Assembly: GCF_003086295.3 (NCBI RefSeq)
Contig: NC_092051.1
Span: 76,199,772-76,263,771, forward strand
Length of the DNA stretch: 64,000 nucleotides
Direction: 5' to 3'
Source of the DNA: Arachis hypogaea
Lineage: Eukaryota > Streptophyta > Magnoliopsida > Fabales > Fabaceae
Position 1 is the stretch's first letter, and each line of letters begins with the position of its first letter. Both the position numbers and the translations under genes were made by a program. Shown piece after piece: positions 23,370 through 36,432 of this stretch. The notes beneath the pieces are model-generated. The model had not been told where the DNA came from. It made no database searches and was given only the letters and a program-made list of their open reading frames with translations.

Positions 23370-24840
23370 GGTAGATGTCAACTATTCTCACACTTATTCA
23401 TGCAAATTTTATGTTTTTAAGTTCCCTTCCTAATTTTGTGTTATGATTGAAAACATGTTTCCTAGGCCTTAAAATCACTAATTTTTAATCCTCTTTTATT
23501 ATCATTCAATGCCGTGATTCGTGTGTTAAGTATTTTCAGGGTTTATAGGGCAGGAATGGCTTAGAAGATGGAAAGGAAGCATGTAAAAATGGAAGGAACA
23601 CAAGGAATTGAAGATTTGAGAAGCTATTGGCGACGCGTACGCGTGACTTAAGAGTACACGTGACCGGTGCAGAAGACAAACGACGCGCACGCGTGGACCT
23701 TGCAGAGTTCAGATGACGGGTACGCGTGGTTGACGCGTACGCATGACAAGCGTCACGTGCTATATTAAATAGAATACGCTGGAGGTGATTTATGGGTTGC
23801 TTTTGACCCAGTTTCAGGCCCGAAAATGAAGACAAGAGGCTATAGAGTGGAGCTGGGACACATTTTTATTCAACTTTTCATTCATTCACACACATTAGGT
23901 TTATATGTAGGTTTTTAAGAGAGAGAGGCTCTCTCCTCTCTCTAGGTTTTAGGGTTTCTTTTAGTTTTATTTCTTCTCAAATTTAGATTTCCATCTTGCT
24001 TTAATTTAGTTTCTCTTCTACCTTTTATTATTCTAGCATCTCAGTTTATCTTCTCTTGTTGGTTTCTTCATTTTGTCCATTTAGTTTATGAACCCTTTGT
24101 TCCTTTCAATTTCCTTTTAATGCAATTTTAGGTTTTCATGTCTTTTTATGTTTGCCTTGGTTTCTCCTATTGTTGATTTCTTGCTTATGTTAGTCATAAC
24201 TTTTATTAATTCTTGTATTTTATGATGTTTCTCTTTATTGCATTCTACGTGTTTGATGAAATGTTTCTTTTAGCTATAGATTAGAATTTTATGCTATTGG
24301 CTTGGGTTGGTAACTTGGGTGACCTAGAGTTTCTAATGTCCAAGTAGTTGATAATTTTTTGCAATTAACTCTAATGTCCTAGAGTTTCTAGTCTTTCACT
24401 AAATTAATTAGTGGAGTGGCTTCGACTTATGGACTAGGATCTGTTAAGCTCACTTGACCTTCCTCTACTTTTGGGGATGACTAAGTGGGAGTGATCCTCG
24501 TAATTATCATGTTGTGGTTAGTAACAAGGATAGTGATCCTTAACCATTAACCCTCGCCAAGACCTTTTTTTATCATTTGAGTTTCCTTTACTTTCTTGCA
24601 ATTTCCATTTCTTGTCTCTTATTCTAAAACCCCAAAAAGAAGTACATCGTAACCAATAATAAACACACTTCCCTGCAATTCCTTGAGAGACGACCCGAGG
24701 TTTAAATACTTCAGTTAATTTTTATTGGGGTTTGTACTTGTGACAAATGAATTAAACATTGACCGAGGATAATTTGTTGGTTTAGAACTATACTTGCAAC
24801 GCGATTTTATTGAGAAATTCTTTACCGACATTTTTCTTCA
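23370..24840 (+). mobile_element. 5'-truncated LTR N (ACGCGT-palindrome family)
   Basis: Aligns with LTR A from its base 40 or so (ATTCTCACACTTATTCAT) to the end, including the palindrome array at 23630-23750 and the AGAGAGAGGCTCTCTC foldback near 23920. It lies inside LTR L. The usual TGATAAACC start is missing and no target duplication is evident, so the start was lost or deleted. Confidence 0.65.
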
Positions 24841-25364
24841 GTCAGCCTCGTGTCAGTTTTTAAAGCTGTTGAGTCAGCGATTCAAGTTATAAATATCCTA
24901 AACGGATAATTATAAAAACTGGATATATTAAAACACAAGTAATAATATATATGAGTTACTAATATAAATGACATTAGTAACATAATGATAAAAGATGTAT
25001 AGTGAAGCATTAGCAAAGCTAAGTTCACCGAAGAGTACCGATATTTACCCATATCGGCGGATATCTAGCTCGATAATAAATTATTAACTAAACTTTACTT
25101 TTAAATTAAAAATATCAATTACTCAAATTAAAATATATAATTTTCATTATTTATAAATTACTAAAATTATACTTTTAATTATGTAAAATATTTCATCATA
25201 ATAAAAATATATATAAGAATCTGAATTTAATTGAGCTCAAATAGTTATAAAATTAATTTAATTACTTTTAATAAAATATTTTCTAAAAATAAGGAACTCC
25301 AATTAATAAAATAAATTATAACTTATTTATATTTAGATTTTTCAAAAATGTGGGTCATTACGTG

Positions 25365-25640
25365 GATCCTTCACGTGCAATGTGGGATTATGGGACACTC
25401 TCAAGGGGCCTCAAACTAAGCCACTAAATATTTGATTCTTCATGACTTGTGTGGTTAATCAAATGCTCAACTTAGGCCCACCAATCACATCATTAATTGA
25501 GGATTAGCAAAAAGAAAAGAGCGAGAGCTTTGCTGGAGGAAAACATTTATGAAGAGTATTTGATTTTGCTTTAATTTTGATTTTGTTTTGAGTTGAATTT
25601 GAAATTTGTTTAGGGTTAGTATTTAAGGAGAGAAGCAACT
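25365..25640. other. Flank between LTR L and element B
   Basis: About 275 bases without coding sequence. A TATTTAAGG box near 25620 looks LTR-promoter-like, so this may be an older LTR (perhaps M) that B entered. Confidence 0.35.
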
Positions 25641-28248
25641 TGATGAGTGGATATTTTATAAACTTTTTGACATCATTTTCATATAGTTTTTGTTATGTTT
25701 GGTTTAAGTTTTATTAAGTTTTCGTAGGTTTTAGTGTAAAATTTACATTTTTGGATTCTACTTTGAGTTTTTGTATTTTTATACAATTTCAGGTATTTTT
25801 TGGCTGAAATTGAGGAGCTGGAGCAAAAGTCTGATTCAGAGGCAGAGAAAGTGCTGTAGATGCTGTCAAGACCTGACTTCCTTGCACTCGAAAGAGCTTT
25901 TCTGGAGCTACAGAAGTCCAAATAGAGCGTTCTCAATGGCTTTGGAAAGCTAACATTCAGAGCTTTCCAGCAATATTAAATAGTTCATACCTTGCTTCAG
26001 AATTGAAGGCCCAAAATTGGCATTCAACGCCAGCTAGCTACCCCAGTCCAGGCGTCCAACGCCCACAAAGGAGTGGCTAGCGTCCAACGCCCGTAAAGGT
26101 GTCCCTAGCCAGCGTTCAACACCCAAGGAGCATCCTAGCATGTGGCTTAGTCTTTTGCTCAGCCCAAACACTCACCAAGTGTGCCCCGGAAGTGGATTTT
26201 CACACTAAAAGACTGTTTTACCCTTCTTATGTAATCCTTAGTCATTAGTTTAGTATTTAAAGGATATTCTACATCATCTCTCCTGGCATTTCTTGAACCT
26301 TTCATTGTATTTCTCTATCAGTATGAGTTTCTAAACCTCCTAGGTTGAGGCTAGGAGCTTTGCTGAGTTTTATGGATTAATAAAAGTACTACTGTTCTAT
26401 TCTCAATTCGTGTTTGATTCTATTCTAAGATGTATCTACGTTGTTCATCCTTATGAATACGTTGAACAGGCACAAGGTTATCTCATTCTACATGGGTTTG
26501 GAGTGAGTCTTTCATCAGACAACAATGAACCACTAGCTTGATTATACATCTCTTAGACGGCTAATCCACGACTTCGTTGGGGACTTCTCGAGACACCAGT
26601 GATGAAGGGATTTTTGTCAGTAAAGAATTTCACAAATGAAATCTTGTTGCAAGTATAGTTTCTAAATCAACAAATAGTCCTCTCATGCAAAAAAATTGTT
26701 TGTCACAAGTACAATCCCAATAAAAATAACCGAAGTATTCAAACCTCGGGTCATCTCTCAAAGGAATTACAGGGAAGTGTTCTTGTTATTGGTTATGGGA
26801 CAGTATATTTTGGGGTTTTGAATAAGGGACATGAAAAATAAATGGCAAGAAAGTAAAAGAAACTCTAATAATAAAAAGTTCTTGGCAAGAAATGATGGTT
26901 AAAGATCTTTATCTTTGTCACTAACCATAATATGATAATTGCAAGGATTAATCTCATTGAGTCATCCTCTAACAAGTAAAGGAAAGTCAAATGAGCTACA
27001 GCAATCCTAATCTATAAGTCCTAACCTTCTCACTAATTAAGTTAGGGAAGGCTGGAGTCAATGGATACCAATCATCAACACTTGGACATTAGTAACTCAA
27101 GTTCACCTAAGCTACCATCCCAAGTTAAGAACATAAAAACCTACTCTAACATCCTTCCAAGCATTTTGTCAAACACTTGGAAGGCATAAAAGGAAAGCAA
27201 ACTAAGATTGCAAGAAAAGTAAATCTACAACTACTAACTGCAAGGAATTAAACAACAACAACTCAAATCAATAATAAAGGAACATTAAACACAAATTGCA
27301 TGAAAAGGAAAACAGAGGAAACAAGAGTGCATCAATAACAAAGTAAACAGTTACAAGAATAAAATGCTAAACTAGAGAAAGCAAAGGTAGAAGAACAAGA
27401 AATTGTAAAGGAAAAGTAAATCAAAGCATGAATTAAACCTAGATCTAAGAAATTCTAATCTACATCTAACCTAATTCTAGAGAGAAGAGAGAGCTTCTCT
27501 CTCTAGAAACTAACTAAAGCATGATGAAAAATAAACTATGTGCTTCTCCCTTGACTCCTCTTTGCATGTAATAGGCTCAGAAAATGAGTTGGATCTGGGC
27601 CTGGGAAGCCCAGAATTTGCCCCCAACGTTTTCACTTTAATGAAGCCACGTGCGAGCATCGACGTGTACGCATGGGTCACGCGTACGCTTCGCTTGGAAT
27701 TTTATGTTCCACGCGTAGGCGTCATGTACGCGTACGCATCGCCATGCGACTTGTAACGACCCAACTCCCAATATGCCATGGTCATACAAGAAGCTAAGTG
27801 TTACTAACTTATCCTTCCTAATTATTATTTATTCTTTAATATATGAGCCTGTTCCTTGTTAGAGCGATGCCAATTTTACGAGTAACTTTTTTTTTGTTGC
27901 GGATGTTCAGGTAAAATAAACAAGCATACATTGAGAGTAATAGAAAAGCGGCATAAAGAAACATAGAAATATAGCTGATAATATACATCATGTACACTAT
28001 AACAAAACATGTAGCGTTTACACAAGATCAAGTCAGTTTACATCCTCGTCATCCTACGTAGCTAATATTTACACGACACTCCCAGGGCCTGGCCCATACA
28101 AAAAGCCACTAAGCTGGCGCCCAGGCTAGCCTAACCACTATATAGCTCCTAGCTCTCGGGTGTACTAACACAAGTGAGAGACTAACTATCAGATAATGTC
28201 AGACTAGAGTGTCATCAAAAGAATGCCCCTTCCGCAGTCAAACTATAT

Positions 28249-28851
28249 CTACACGTGGCCGTTCGGAGAATCGCCGTGAGGCTCATCCATCTCCTCATTC
28301 TGCTCTATCTCTATCTTAGGATCCTCCTCCTCCTCCTCCTCGTCCGCAGCTACATCTATACCCTCAGATCCACCAGAAACACTGCTGTCACTATGTACAA
28401 AACCGTTCGCGAGCACAGGTCCGTTCGCATTTATAGGAGCCACTCCACCGTCCGGTAGTGCCGGCTCATCAGGCTGTGGCAAGTCGGGGATCGGGTCAGG
28501 GGGAAAATCCCACTCTGGTGGTATCACAGGTATGTAGTCACCAGCTAACTCAGGCTCATCAGGAATGATAGGCTCAGGTACCGCCTCATTCAAAGGTTGA
28601 GCTGGTATAGGGTGCTCAGGATCATCAGAAAAAGGGTGTCCATGTGCGTCAGGATGTAACCAGGATAAGGGAAAGTCATAAGGAGCATCAGGGTCAAAAT
28701 GCGAGCTAGACAGAGGATGTTGAAAAGCTCGATTAGGTAACGCATATCGTCTAATACGAGGCTCCAATCCCATGATAAAGTAACTGTGATATACCGGATC
28801 CTCATAGACGTAAGGGTCCTCGAACTCATAGAAGATCACGCCCGTCTCCAT
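28249..28851 (-). CDS. LTR-borne acidic Pro-rich ORF of element G
   Basis: An uninterrupted frame of 200 residues inside the 3' LTR, on the element's coding strand. The protein starts with a Tyr/Glu/Asp-rich segment. A long Pro-rich, acidic middle (about residues 45-135, many PxxP and DPxP steps) follows. A run of Glu/Asp near residues 168-176 comes from a TCC microsatellite. It has no Cys knuckle, protease or membrane segment and I recognise no family. Because LTRs are duplicated, an intact element would carry it twice, but the 5' copy is cut by a 780-bp deletion. It may be translated from an LTR transcript, or be a chance frame in GC-richer sequence. That it has no stop while gag-pol has several is suggestive only. 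Confidence 0.4.
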   Translation of the reverse strand: METGVIFYEFEDPYVYEDPVYHSYFIMGLEPRIRRYALPNRAFQHPLSSSHFDPDAPYDFPLSWLHPDAHGHPFSDDPEHPIPAQPLNEAVPEPIIPDEPELAGDYIPVIPPEWDFPPDPIPDLPQPDEPALPDGGVAPINANGPVLANGFVHSDSSVSGGSEGIDVAADEEEEEEDPKIEIEQNEEMDEPHGDSPNGHV

Positions 28852-29239
28852 CTGAGGGGGAGGAAGGGAGAGAAGGGGTAAGAACTAGGGAGTTCTTAGT
28901 AGGGTCGGGGTTGTTAGTTACGTTCATTTATTCATTTTTGATTAGCAGATGGATAATAGAATACAGTAATGTAGTAAACAGAAATTAAAAATAGATAGAA
29001 AAACAAAGAACAGAACACAAGCAGGAGAATACAAGAAGCTAAAGCACAGACATAGCACTCAAGCAAACAAACATAAAGAAATAGATCACTCACAAGTAGG
29101 AATGCAACAGAGAATAATGCGCAGACAAGAATGATGCATGTCTAGTCCTTGTGCAGGTAATGAGCTCATTTGTCGGTTTCTACCCACTCCCGACGTAACC
29201 CAGCATTACCATCCGGATATGGCTTTCCTGTTGGCTATA

Positions 29240-29440
29240 CCCCTGTGTATAGAAAATAACCCCTCTACCACCACAGGGTCCACTGCACGCAGGAAATAAC
29301 ACATCTGCCACTGCAGGGATGTATGCCGAAACACCTTCTGTATACAGGAAATAACCCCTCTGCCACTACAGAAATGGAACAGGTGGTCACGGTACTTTGT
29401 AGCAGGAAATAACCCCTCTGCCTTACAGAAATAAAATATG
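29240..29440. repeat. ATAACCCCTCTGCC tandem repeat in 3' LTR of G
   Basis: Four imperfect units of about 45-70 bases with the core AGGAAATAACCCCTCTGCCA followed by CTACAGA-like sequence. The same block is at 37140-37330 in the 5' LTR. Confidence 0.65.
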
Positions 29441-31639
29441 GATCTGTACCGCAGGAAAGCGTTTCTCAGTGGTTGCACCATTATCTATCTGACTGCCTCA
29501 ATGCAGCAGATGAACATATAGATATCTCTGAGGTTGCCTTAATGCAACAAATGACCTCTCAATAGGTCCTCTAATCTTTATCATATTACTCTCTTCGCTT
29601 TGTCTCTTTATTCTGCTCTGTTTGTTCTTTTCTCTGCACTTCTTTACTTTATTCTGCTTTCTCTGTTTAACGTATGTATTTAAAGCTTATGTAAATTTTG
29701 GTATGATTAGTTAGCCTGCCCCAAGTATAGGTTCATTAAGTCTATACTGAAACAGTTTAACTTTTCATGTAATACCTAACCCTATTCGCAATTCAAGGAC
29801 TAACTATGTTGCCCTAGTTCGTTCACTAGTCTCTGTCTATTTTTCTGTCATTAAAACTTTACAGACTCTTTCTTCGATTTTTATCTTTTCTTCAACTTTT
29901 ATCTTTTATTTATCTTTGCCTCACTAATATGTTTTTACCACTCCCTAAGTGTTTTATGAAGGTAATTATGAGATTCTGCGCTTAAAGTTGTCTTTCTAAA
30001 GCTTTTACAAAAAACTGCATTTTTCGCATTATTTTATTATTTTTATTAAAATATTATTTTTAATTAAATATTATTATTTAATATTTTATTATTTTTTATT
30101 ATTTTATCATTAAATTTTCGAAAATTAACTTACTTTTACTTTTAACTTTTAAAATTCACTTTTTACCACCCGTAACTTTTAATATTTCTACTTTTACCAC
30201 CCCAACTTTCAGAAATTACCAAACAACCTCTTAAACACCAAAAATTTTACTTCCTTGCCATTTTTAAGATCTAAGGCCTGTTCTTCATTGTTCTTCATCA
30301 CACTCAAAGTGTTCTTCATGTTCTTCATAAATTCTTCAGATTCTTTCTCTGTTTTTACCCGTTTTTCAGTCTTTTCAGCAACCGATTTTTACTATAATTC
30401 ATAATAAATTAGCAGCCACTAAAACCCCATCTTTTCTACATGATTTTAACACAAATTGAACCTCAATTTAAGCTTAGCATTTCGTTTTTCTAGCTGCCCA
30501 AGAACATGAACTTTAAAGCTTGAATTTCATCAAATTTCATCAAAATTTTACCAAATTTTCACCAAGAATCAATCATATATGCAACCAATTTTTAGCACAG
30601 CCAAATAATACAACATTCACACAACTCAAACACAAATAATCAAGATTAATTTCGTGACACCCTACCTGGTTTTGCTGCTCCTAATTCGATTAAACTTTCA
30701 GGTGGTCCTTAAGCACTTTTTCCTCCTAAATCACATCAAGAAAACACATATTTAAGCATGTTTCCTTGAAACCGAATCAAAAGAGAGATGGTGCAGCCAA
30801 CTCACCTTGATCCCAGCCTTGATAAGTCATATGATCATGTAGAGAAAGAAGAGAGGATCATTTTGGTCGGATTGGAATTTTGATTTGAGTTTTAGTTCAG
30901 CAGAAATCAAGCTTTGAAGATTTGGAACTAAGAACTTTTCTCTCTTTTTTCTCTACCTATTTTCGGCCACAAATTGAAAATGAGCCAGCCTTGGGGGTTT
31001 TGGGGGTGTAGGGTGAGTTTTGATTGGTTGGGTTGGAGGTGGATTAAAATAATATTAAAATATCTCAGGTGTATAACTACTAAAACTAGATGTATCGGAA
31101 CACTTGCAAAAACATCTCTAAAAATTATTTTCTGAGCTACTAGCATAAATGACACTAGTAACATATTTATTATGAGAATAATACATGAATAATGAGGCCT
31201 TAGCATTGCTAAAGTCATTAGAGAGTGCTGTTGCTAAGCTGCACCAGTAAATTGTGAACCCGGTTAAACCGGTTTTTCTGTTTTTAACTAAAACTGATCA
31301 GGTAACCTTATAATATCATTCAAGAAGATTCTAATACTAATATAATGATAATATCATCCTATTATCTCTCTTCTCTCATAAATCGGGTCCGGTTTGTCAA
31401 ACTAAGACTATTTACGAAAAACCGAATCAAAACTCCTAACCGATACAGTTCAAAAACTAGGTTCTTCGCGACCGCGTTATCGGGCTTGTCTCGGAAAAGG
31501 TTCTAACTTAAAGATGACATAATGACAATGAGGATTGAGATACTTGATGATATATCAAATGTTTTTCCCTTACTGATCTTCCAGAGAAATTCGTACTTTC
31601 AGAAAAGATCTCACGTACTCGAAAATCGGGGTTGTTACA

Positions 31640-31660
31640 TTCTACCCTCCTAACAGAAAA
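31640..31660 (-). promoter_or_regulatory. Polypurine tract of G
   Basis: On the minus strand the sequence TTAGGAGGGTAGAA directly precedes the 3' LTR. This is the usual place and composition for the plus-strand primer. Confidence 0.7.
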
Positions 31661-31676
31661 TTTTGCCCTCAAAATT

Positions 31677-33317
31677 TCAGTTACCTGAGAATAGATGCGG
31701 GTAATCAGCTTTCATCTTATCTTCCAGTTCCCAAGTGTGTTCTTCTCCTTTTTGTCCCCAAGCTACTTTGACTAAGCAAACAGTCTTGCCTCTCAGCTGC
31801 TTATCACTTCTTTCTACGATATGAGTTGGTGATGCTTGATATGTCAAATCGTTTCGTAACTGTACTGTCTCTGGTTGTAAAATGTGACTCTCGTCGGGAA
31901 TATATTTCTTAAGTTGCGAGACATGAAAAACATCATGAAGGCTTGATAGATATGGAGGAAGGGCTACTTGATAAGCTACTAGACCGATTCTTTTAAGTAT
32001 TTGGAAAGGTCCTATATATCGAGGGTTAAGCTTTTTAGTCTTAAGGGCTCTACCTATTCCAGTAGTCGGGGTTACTTTAAGAAAAACATGGTCTCCCTCA
32101 CTAAACTCTAAGGGTCTACGTCTATTATCGGCATATCTCTTTTGACGGCTCTGTGCTGTCTGGATCTTCTGGCGGATCTCCTTTATCTTCTCAGTAGTTT
32201 CTTGCACTAAGTCTGGACCTAAGACACTAGCTTCTCCATCGTCATTCCAACACAATGGTGTCTGACATCTCCTTCCGTAGAGAGCTTCATATAGTGCCAT
32301 CCCGATACTTTGTTGGTAACTGTTATTGTAGACGAACTCGACCAATGGCAAATACCTATCCCAACTGCCTTGGTTATCCATCACACAAGATCTTAGCATG
32401 TCTTCTAATGTCTGGATTGTCCGCTCTGATTGTCCATCTGTCTGAGGTTGGTATGCTGTACTCATATGTAATTCTGTTCCCAATGCTTTCTGGAAAGCTC
32501 CCCAGAATTTGGAAGTAAACCTCGGATCTCGATCTGAAACAATTGATGAAGGTATTCCGTGCAATCGTACGATTTCCTGAATATATATCCGTGCCAGCCT
32601 TTCTAATGTATAGTCAACTCGAATCGGAAGGAAGTGCGCTGATTTTGTCAACCTGTCCACAATTACCCAAATGGCATCGTGTCCTGTTGAGGTCCTTGGC
32701 AATCCCGTGACAAAATCCATAGTAATCTGCTCCCATTTCCATTGTGGTATTTTTAAGGGTTGTAGGGTTCCTGACAGTTTCTGGTGTTCCACCTTCACCT
32801 TCTGGTAGGTTAAACATTTTGAGACATAATCAGTTACCTCTTTCTTCAAGCCCGGCCACCAGAACATTTGTTTCAAATCTTGATACATCTTTGTTACTCC
32901 AGGATGCATAGAAAATCTACTCTGAAGAGCTTCTACAAGAATCCCTTGCCGTAAATCTCCAGAGCTAGGCACACAAATTCTGTTCTTGTATCTCCAGAGG
33001 CTGCTACGATCTAGTCTTACAGCTTCTGGTTCCTCTACTTTCATTCGTCTCAGCATCGTCATCATTTCTGAATCCTGTGCTTGTGCTTGCTGAATTCTAA
33101 TATTAAAATCTAGTGTTATATGCAATTGGGCCAAACGGACTCCACTTGACGTCTCAGTCATAGCCAACTTAAGGTCCTCAAATTCCGCGAGTAACTTTTC
33201 TTCCTTTATCATCATCCAAGAGATATTCAAATTCTTCCTGCTCAAAGCGTCTGCCACCACGTTCGCTTTTCCTGGGTGATAACTTAACTTAAAATCATAG
33301 TCCTTGAAGAACTCCAT
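31677..33317 (-). pseudogene. G pol: RNase H end, integrase and chromodomain-like tail
   Basis: A 546-residue open segment, in frame with the piece upstream but cut off by a TGA at 33330-33332. It carries the RNase H end (HPGKANVVADALSR, about residues 15-28), then the integrase zinc-binding region with HPGVTKMYQDL. The last zinc-binding Cys appears lost: the CxxC motif reads CLTYQ, with Tyr encoded at 32805-32807. The core D-D-E residues are visible (MDFVTGL, VSDRDPRFTS, and SERTIQTLED). The C-terminal ~50 residues (HIVERSDKQLRGK to HTWELEDKM) look like a divergent chromodomain, the chromatin-reading tail that gives chromoviruses their name. The element is inactive. Confidence 0.85.
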
Positions 33318-33329
33318 CCACCTTCGCTG

Positions 33330-33815
33330 TCACATATTAAGATCCTTCTGGTCAAAGATATACTTTAAACTTTTGTGGTCAAAGAAAACTTCTAGTTGAG
33401 CGCCATACAAATAGTGTCTCCAGATCTTCAGAGCAAACACTACTGCAGCCAATTCCAAGTCATGCGTCGGATAATTTCGTTCATGAGGTCTCAGCTGCCG
33501 GGAAGCATAAGCCACCACATTTTTGTCTTGCATCAGCACACATCCAAGTCCTTTATGAGAGGCGTCACAGTATACTTCAAAAGGTTTCTGCGGGTCGGGT
33601 AGTACTAATACAAGTGCAGTTGTTAACTTCTCCTGAAGCATCTTGAAACTTCTATCACACTCAGCCGTCCAAACGAATGGAACTTCCTTTCATGTAAGGT
33701 AAGTCAGAGGTAAGGCTATCTGTGAAAACCCTTTAATAAACCTCCGGTAATATCCAGCAAGTTCGAGAAAACTCCAAACTTCTGTAACGGTCGTAGGTGG
33801 TTCCCATTGCACTAC
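33330..33815 (-). pseudogene. G pol: end of RT and RNase H, frameshifted
   Basis: The open piece 33330-33641 encodes the start of RNase H ([34 protein letters not shown]). Between 33650 and 33815 the frame of RT's thumb ([12 protein letters not shown] sequence) is still recognisable, but a small indel near 33690-33700 shifts it. The piece ends in TGA at 33330-33332, consistent with a CGA-to-TGA change. Confidence 0.75.
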
Positions 33816-33818
33816 TGC

Positions 33819-35570
33819 TTAAATTTTTGAAGGATCCACTGCAATTCCTCCCTGTGATATAACATGTCCCAAAAATGCCACCTTCTCTGTCCAGAACTCG
33901 CACTTTGATAGTTTAGCATATAACTTCCAAGTCCTTAGTATCTGCAATACAGTCCTTAGATGCTCTTCATGCTCTCTTTCTGTCTTCGAATAGATGAGAA
34001 TATCGTCTATGAAGACTACTACGAACTGATCAAGGTACGGACGGAAAATACGATTCATGTAATCCATGAAAATCGCAGGAGCATTAGTTAGTCCAAATGA
34101 CATAACCGTATACTCATAGTGACCATATCGAATTCTAAATGCAGTCTTCGGTATATCTGACTCTTTCACTCGAATCTGGTGATAGCCCGATCGCAAATCA
34201 ATCTTCGAAAACACAGTTGCACCTTTTAACTGATCCATCAAATCATCTACTCGTGGAAGTGGGTACTTGTTCTTGATAGTGACTTTATTTAACTGTCGGT
34301 AATCTACACAAAGTCGCATTCCACCATCCTTCTTCTTTACTAGCAACACCGGAGCTCCCCAAGGTGATGCGCTGGGACGAATAAATTTTTTTCCAAGTAG
34401 CTCATCCAATTGCTTCTTCAACTCTGCAAGTTCCAGTGGTGACATCTGGTACGGTGCTATGGAAATTGGTCCGGTTCCAGGTACAAGTTCAATGCTGAAT
34501 TCTATCTCTCGCTGAGGAGGAAACTCAGGTATGTTGTCCGGGAAAACATCAGGAAATTCCTTCACCACTCGGATTCGTTCTAAGCTTAGTTCACTATCAT
34601 TCGAGCTAGCCGCTAACAGAACGTACCCCTCACAATCACTCCCGTCTAATGCAACTCTTACAGAATTTAGATATAAAGTATGAGACAGAAATGGTTTAAT
34701 ATCTAAACTATCAGACGGAATAACAGTAGTTCTTTCATAGCAATCAAGGAAAACATCATACTTAGATAACCAATCTAACCCTAGAATAACTTCTAAACCA
34801 CATGGAGGCAAACAGATTAGATCATGTATAAAAGTTCTGTTCCTAATAGTGAATGGTACTTGCAGGCACACTAAACTAGTCAAAGCATTTTGGGATGCAG
34901 GTGTATGGACAATCAGATCAAAGTTTAACTCAGAGAAATCTAGTCCCAACTCACAAGCAACAGTTAAAGAAACAAAGGAATGCGATGCACCCGAGTCATA
35001 CAGTACAGTTAGAAATCGATCTTTGACAATACACTGACCTTGGATCAGGGCGTCTGATTGCATAGCATCATCAGCAGTCATGGCAAACACTCGACCTTGT
35101 TGCTGGGTTCGTATTGGATTTCGAGAAAGTCCTTTTGGGCAACTCCTCGCCAAGTGTCCCGGTTCCCCACAATTGTAACAAGTAAATGTTCTAATTTGGC
35201 AAGGCCTGGTACCATGATCCTTTCCACACTGCCTACATGCAGTATTCACCTGTGCCTGTTGAGGTCGTTTACCATTATCCTGCCTTGGTCTACCTCCGTT
35301 TCCACCCGTAAGGCGAGCAGGAATGTTACCAGCTTGTGGGTTCCTTCGCTGTGGCACACCAGGTGTCTTGAAGTTTGTCCTTCGTGGTTGCCAATTATAA
35401 CTATTGTAGTTCCTTGGTGAAAATCCTTGACGACTTGCTTTAGAGGCAATTACCTTCTTAGCACATTCTTCCACTAACTTACACTTATTAACCAGCTCAG
35501 CAAAATTTTGTATCTCCAATGGAACTACTGAACTCATCAGATCCTCACGAAGGCCCCCTTCGAACTTCAA
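33819..35570 (-). pseudogene. G gag end, protease and reverse transcriptase
   Basis: Longest open segment of G, 583 residues. In order: the C-terminal gag, a CCHC zinc knuckle near residue 130 ([14 protein letters not shown]), an aspartic protease active site near residue 192 ([12 protein letters not shown]), and reverse transcriptase from about residue 380 with [15 protein letters not shown] sequence, SGYHQI, and the catalytic FIDDIL box near residue 525. The segment is bounded by stops at 33819-33821 and upstream at 35613-35615. All enzymatic motifs seen here are intact. Gag, protease and pol lie in one frame, as is usual for chromoviruses. Confidence 0.85.
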
Positions 35571-35572
35571 AC

Positions 35573-36239
35573 ACTTCCATTCTTCAAAGTCAGCAGGATT
35601 CCCTTGGCAGATCTAGGAGAAACGGCACAAGTCATCAAACTTACGGGCATATTCTGCAACAGTTGTGTTACCCTGTTTCAGCTGCATAAGTTCCATCTCC
35701 TTAGCGTCACGAGCTGCCCTCGGAAAATACTTCTTATAAAATTCATCCTTAAAAGTATTCCAAGGAATATCGCCTTCATCTTATTGCAACAGTCGCTGTA
35801 TCCCCTGCCACCAATGCTCAGCTTCTCCTTCCAACATATAAGTAGCAAACTCCACGTGTTGGCCTTCCAGAACATTCTGCGCTCGCAGTGATCGTTCAAT
35901 AGCTTGAAACCAGTTGTCAGCATCAGTCGCAACGACTGTACCTTTAAACTTAGGCGGTTTAACATTCAGAAAAGTCGCAAGGGTCATAGGTCTTTCGAGA
36001 TGCCCCAAGTTATTCTCATCATTTCCACTATCTTCCCCATGCTCATTCTCATTCCCGTTTCTCACTCCAAGACGATCAACAGCCCTAGCCGCTGCTACTG
36101 CAGCCTCACGCACTGCCTCAGCCACAGCGTTCATGGTAGTCATAAACGTCTCCTGTTCCCTCTCGTAGTTAACATTAGGAATTCCTTCCCGTACGCCTCG
36201 TCTCCGTGAACCCATCGTGGTCCTGTTCACACCAAACAA
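35573..36239 (-). pseudogene. G gag N-terminal part with two nonsense codons
   Basis: Starts at an ATG at 36239. The capsid-type gag fold follows (RPMTLATFLNVKPPKFKG, then NWFQAIERSL and EAEHWWQG). TAA at 35781-35783 and TAG at 35613-35615 interrupt the frame, which otherwise continues (DIPWNTFKDEFYKKYFP) into the segment at 35570. Both stops fit CAA or CAG changed by C-to-T. The N-terminal ~50 residues are Arg/Glu/Ala-rich. Confidence 0.8.
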
Positions 36240-36415
36240 TCATTATTAAGGTGATCAGTCTTAACACTTCAAGTCAAGTGTGAACACTCCCAGAATGAAA
36301 ACACAGAGACAATCATCTAACACATATCACATAGATATCCTATAAGCATGAGACACACAACAGAGTATGCAATGAAGCATAGTCAGTCCACTCCCCAGGC
36401 TCTATTAGGAAAGAA

Positions 36416-36429
36416 CTGCTCTGATACCA
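36416..36429 (-). promoter_or_regulatory. tRNA-iMet primer binding site of G
   Basis: Minus-strand TGGTATCAGAGCAG, complementary to the 3' end of initiator tRNA-Met. It lies 3 bases from the 5' LTR end (36433) and defines the direction and the 5' LTR. Confidence 0.9.
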
Positions 36430-36432
36430 ACT

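Larger units (their letters stand above)
21413..25364 (-). mobile_element. Chromovirus-type LTR L, degenerate, interrupted by LTR N
   Basis: Aligns in pieces with the LTRs of element G: GGTAAGAACTGGGGAG near 21500, ATGCATGTCTA then GTGCAGGTAATGAGCTCAT near 21690, the ACATAACCTCTGT repeat block, and AAATGACATTAGTAACAT near 24970. Its far end (GTGGGTCATTAC near 25350) matches the LTR start of G read on the minus strand. It is more diverged than the two G LTRs are from each other, so it is an older copy or a related family. No internal region was found. Confidence 0.6.
27752..31639 (-). mobile_element. 3' LTR of G (3,888 bp, full length)
   Basis: Complete LTR copy. It contains the 200-residue acidic ORF (28249-28851) and a tandem repeat block at 29240-29440 with ATAACCCCTCTGCC cores. 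The 5' LTR lacks 780 bp that are present here. Confidence 0.85.
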
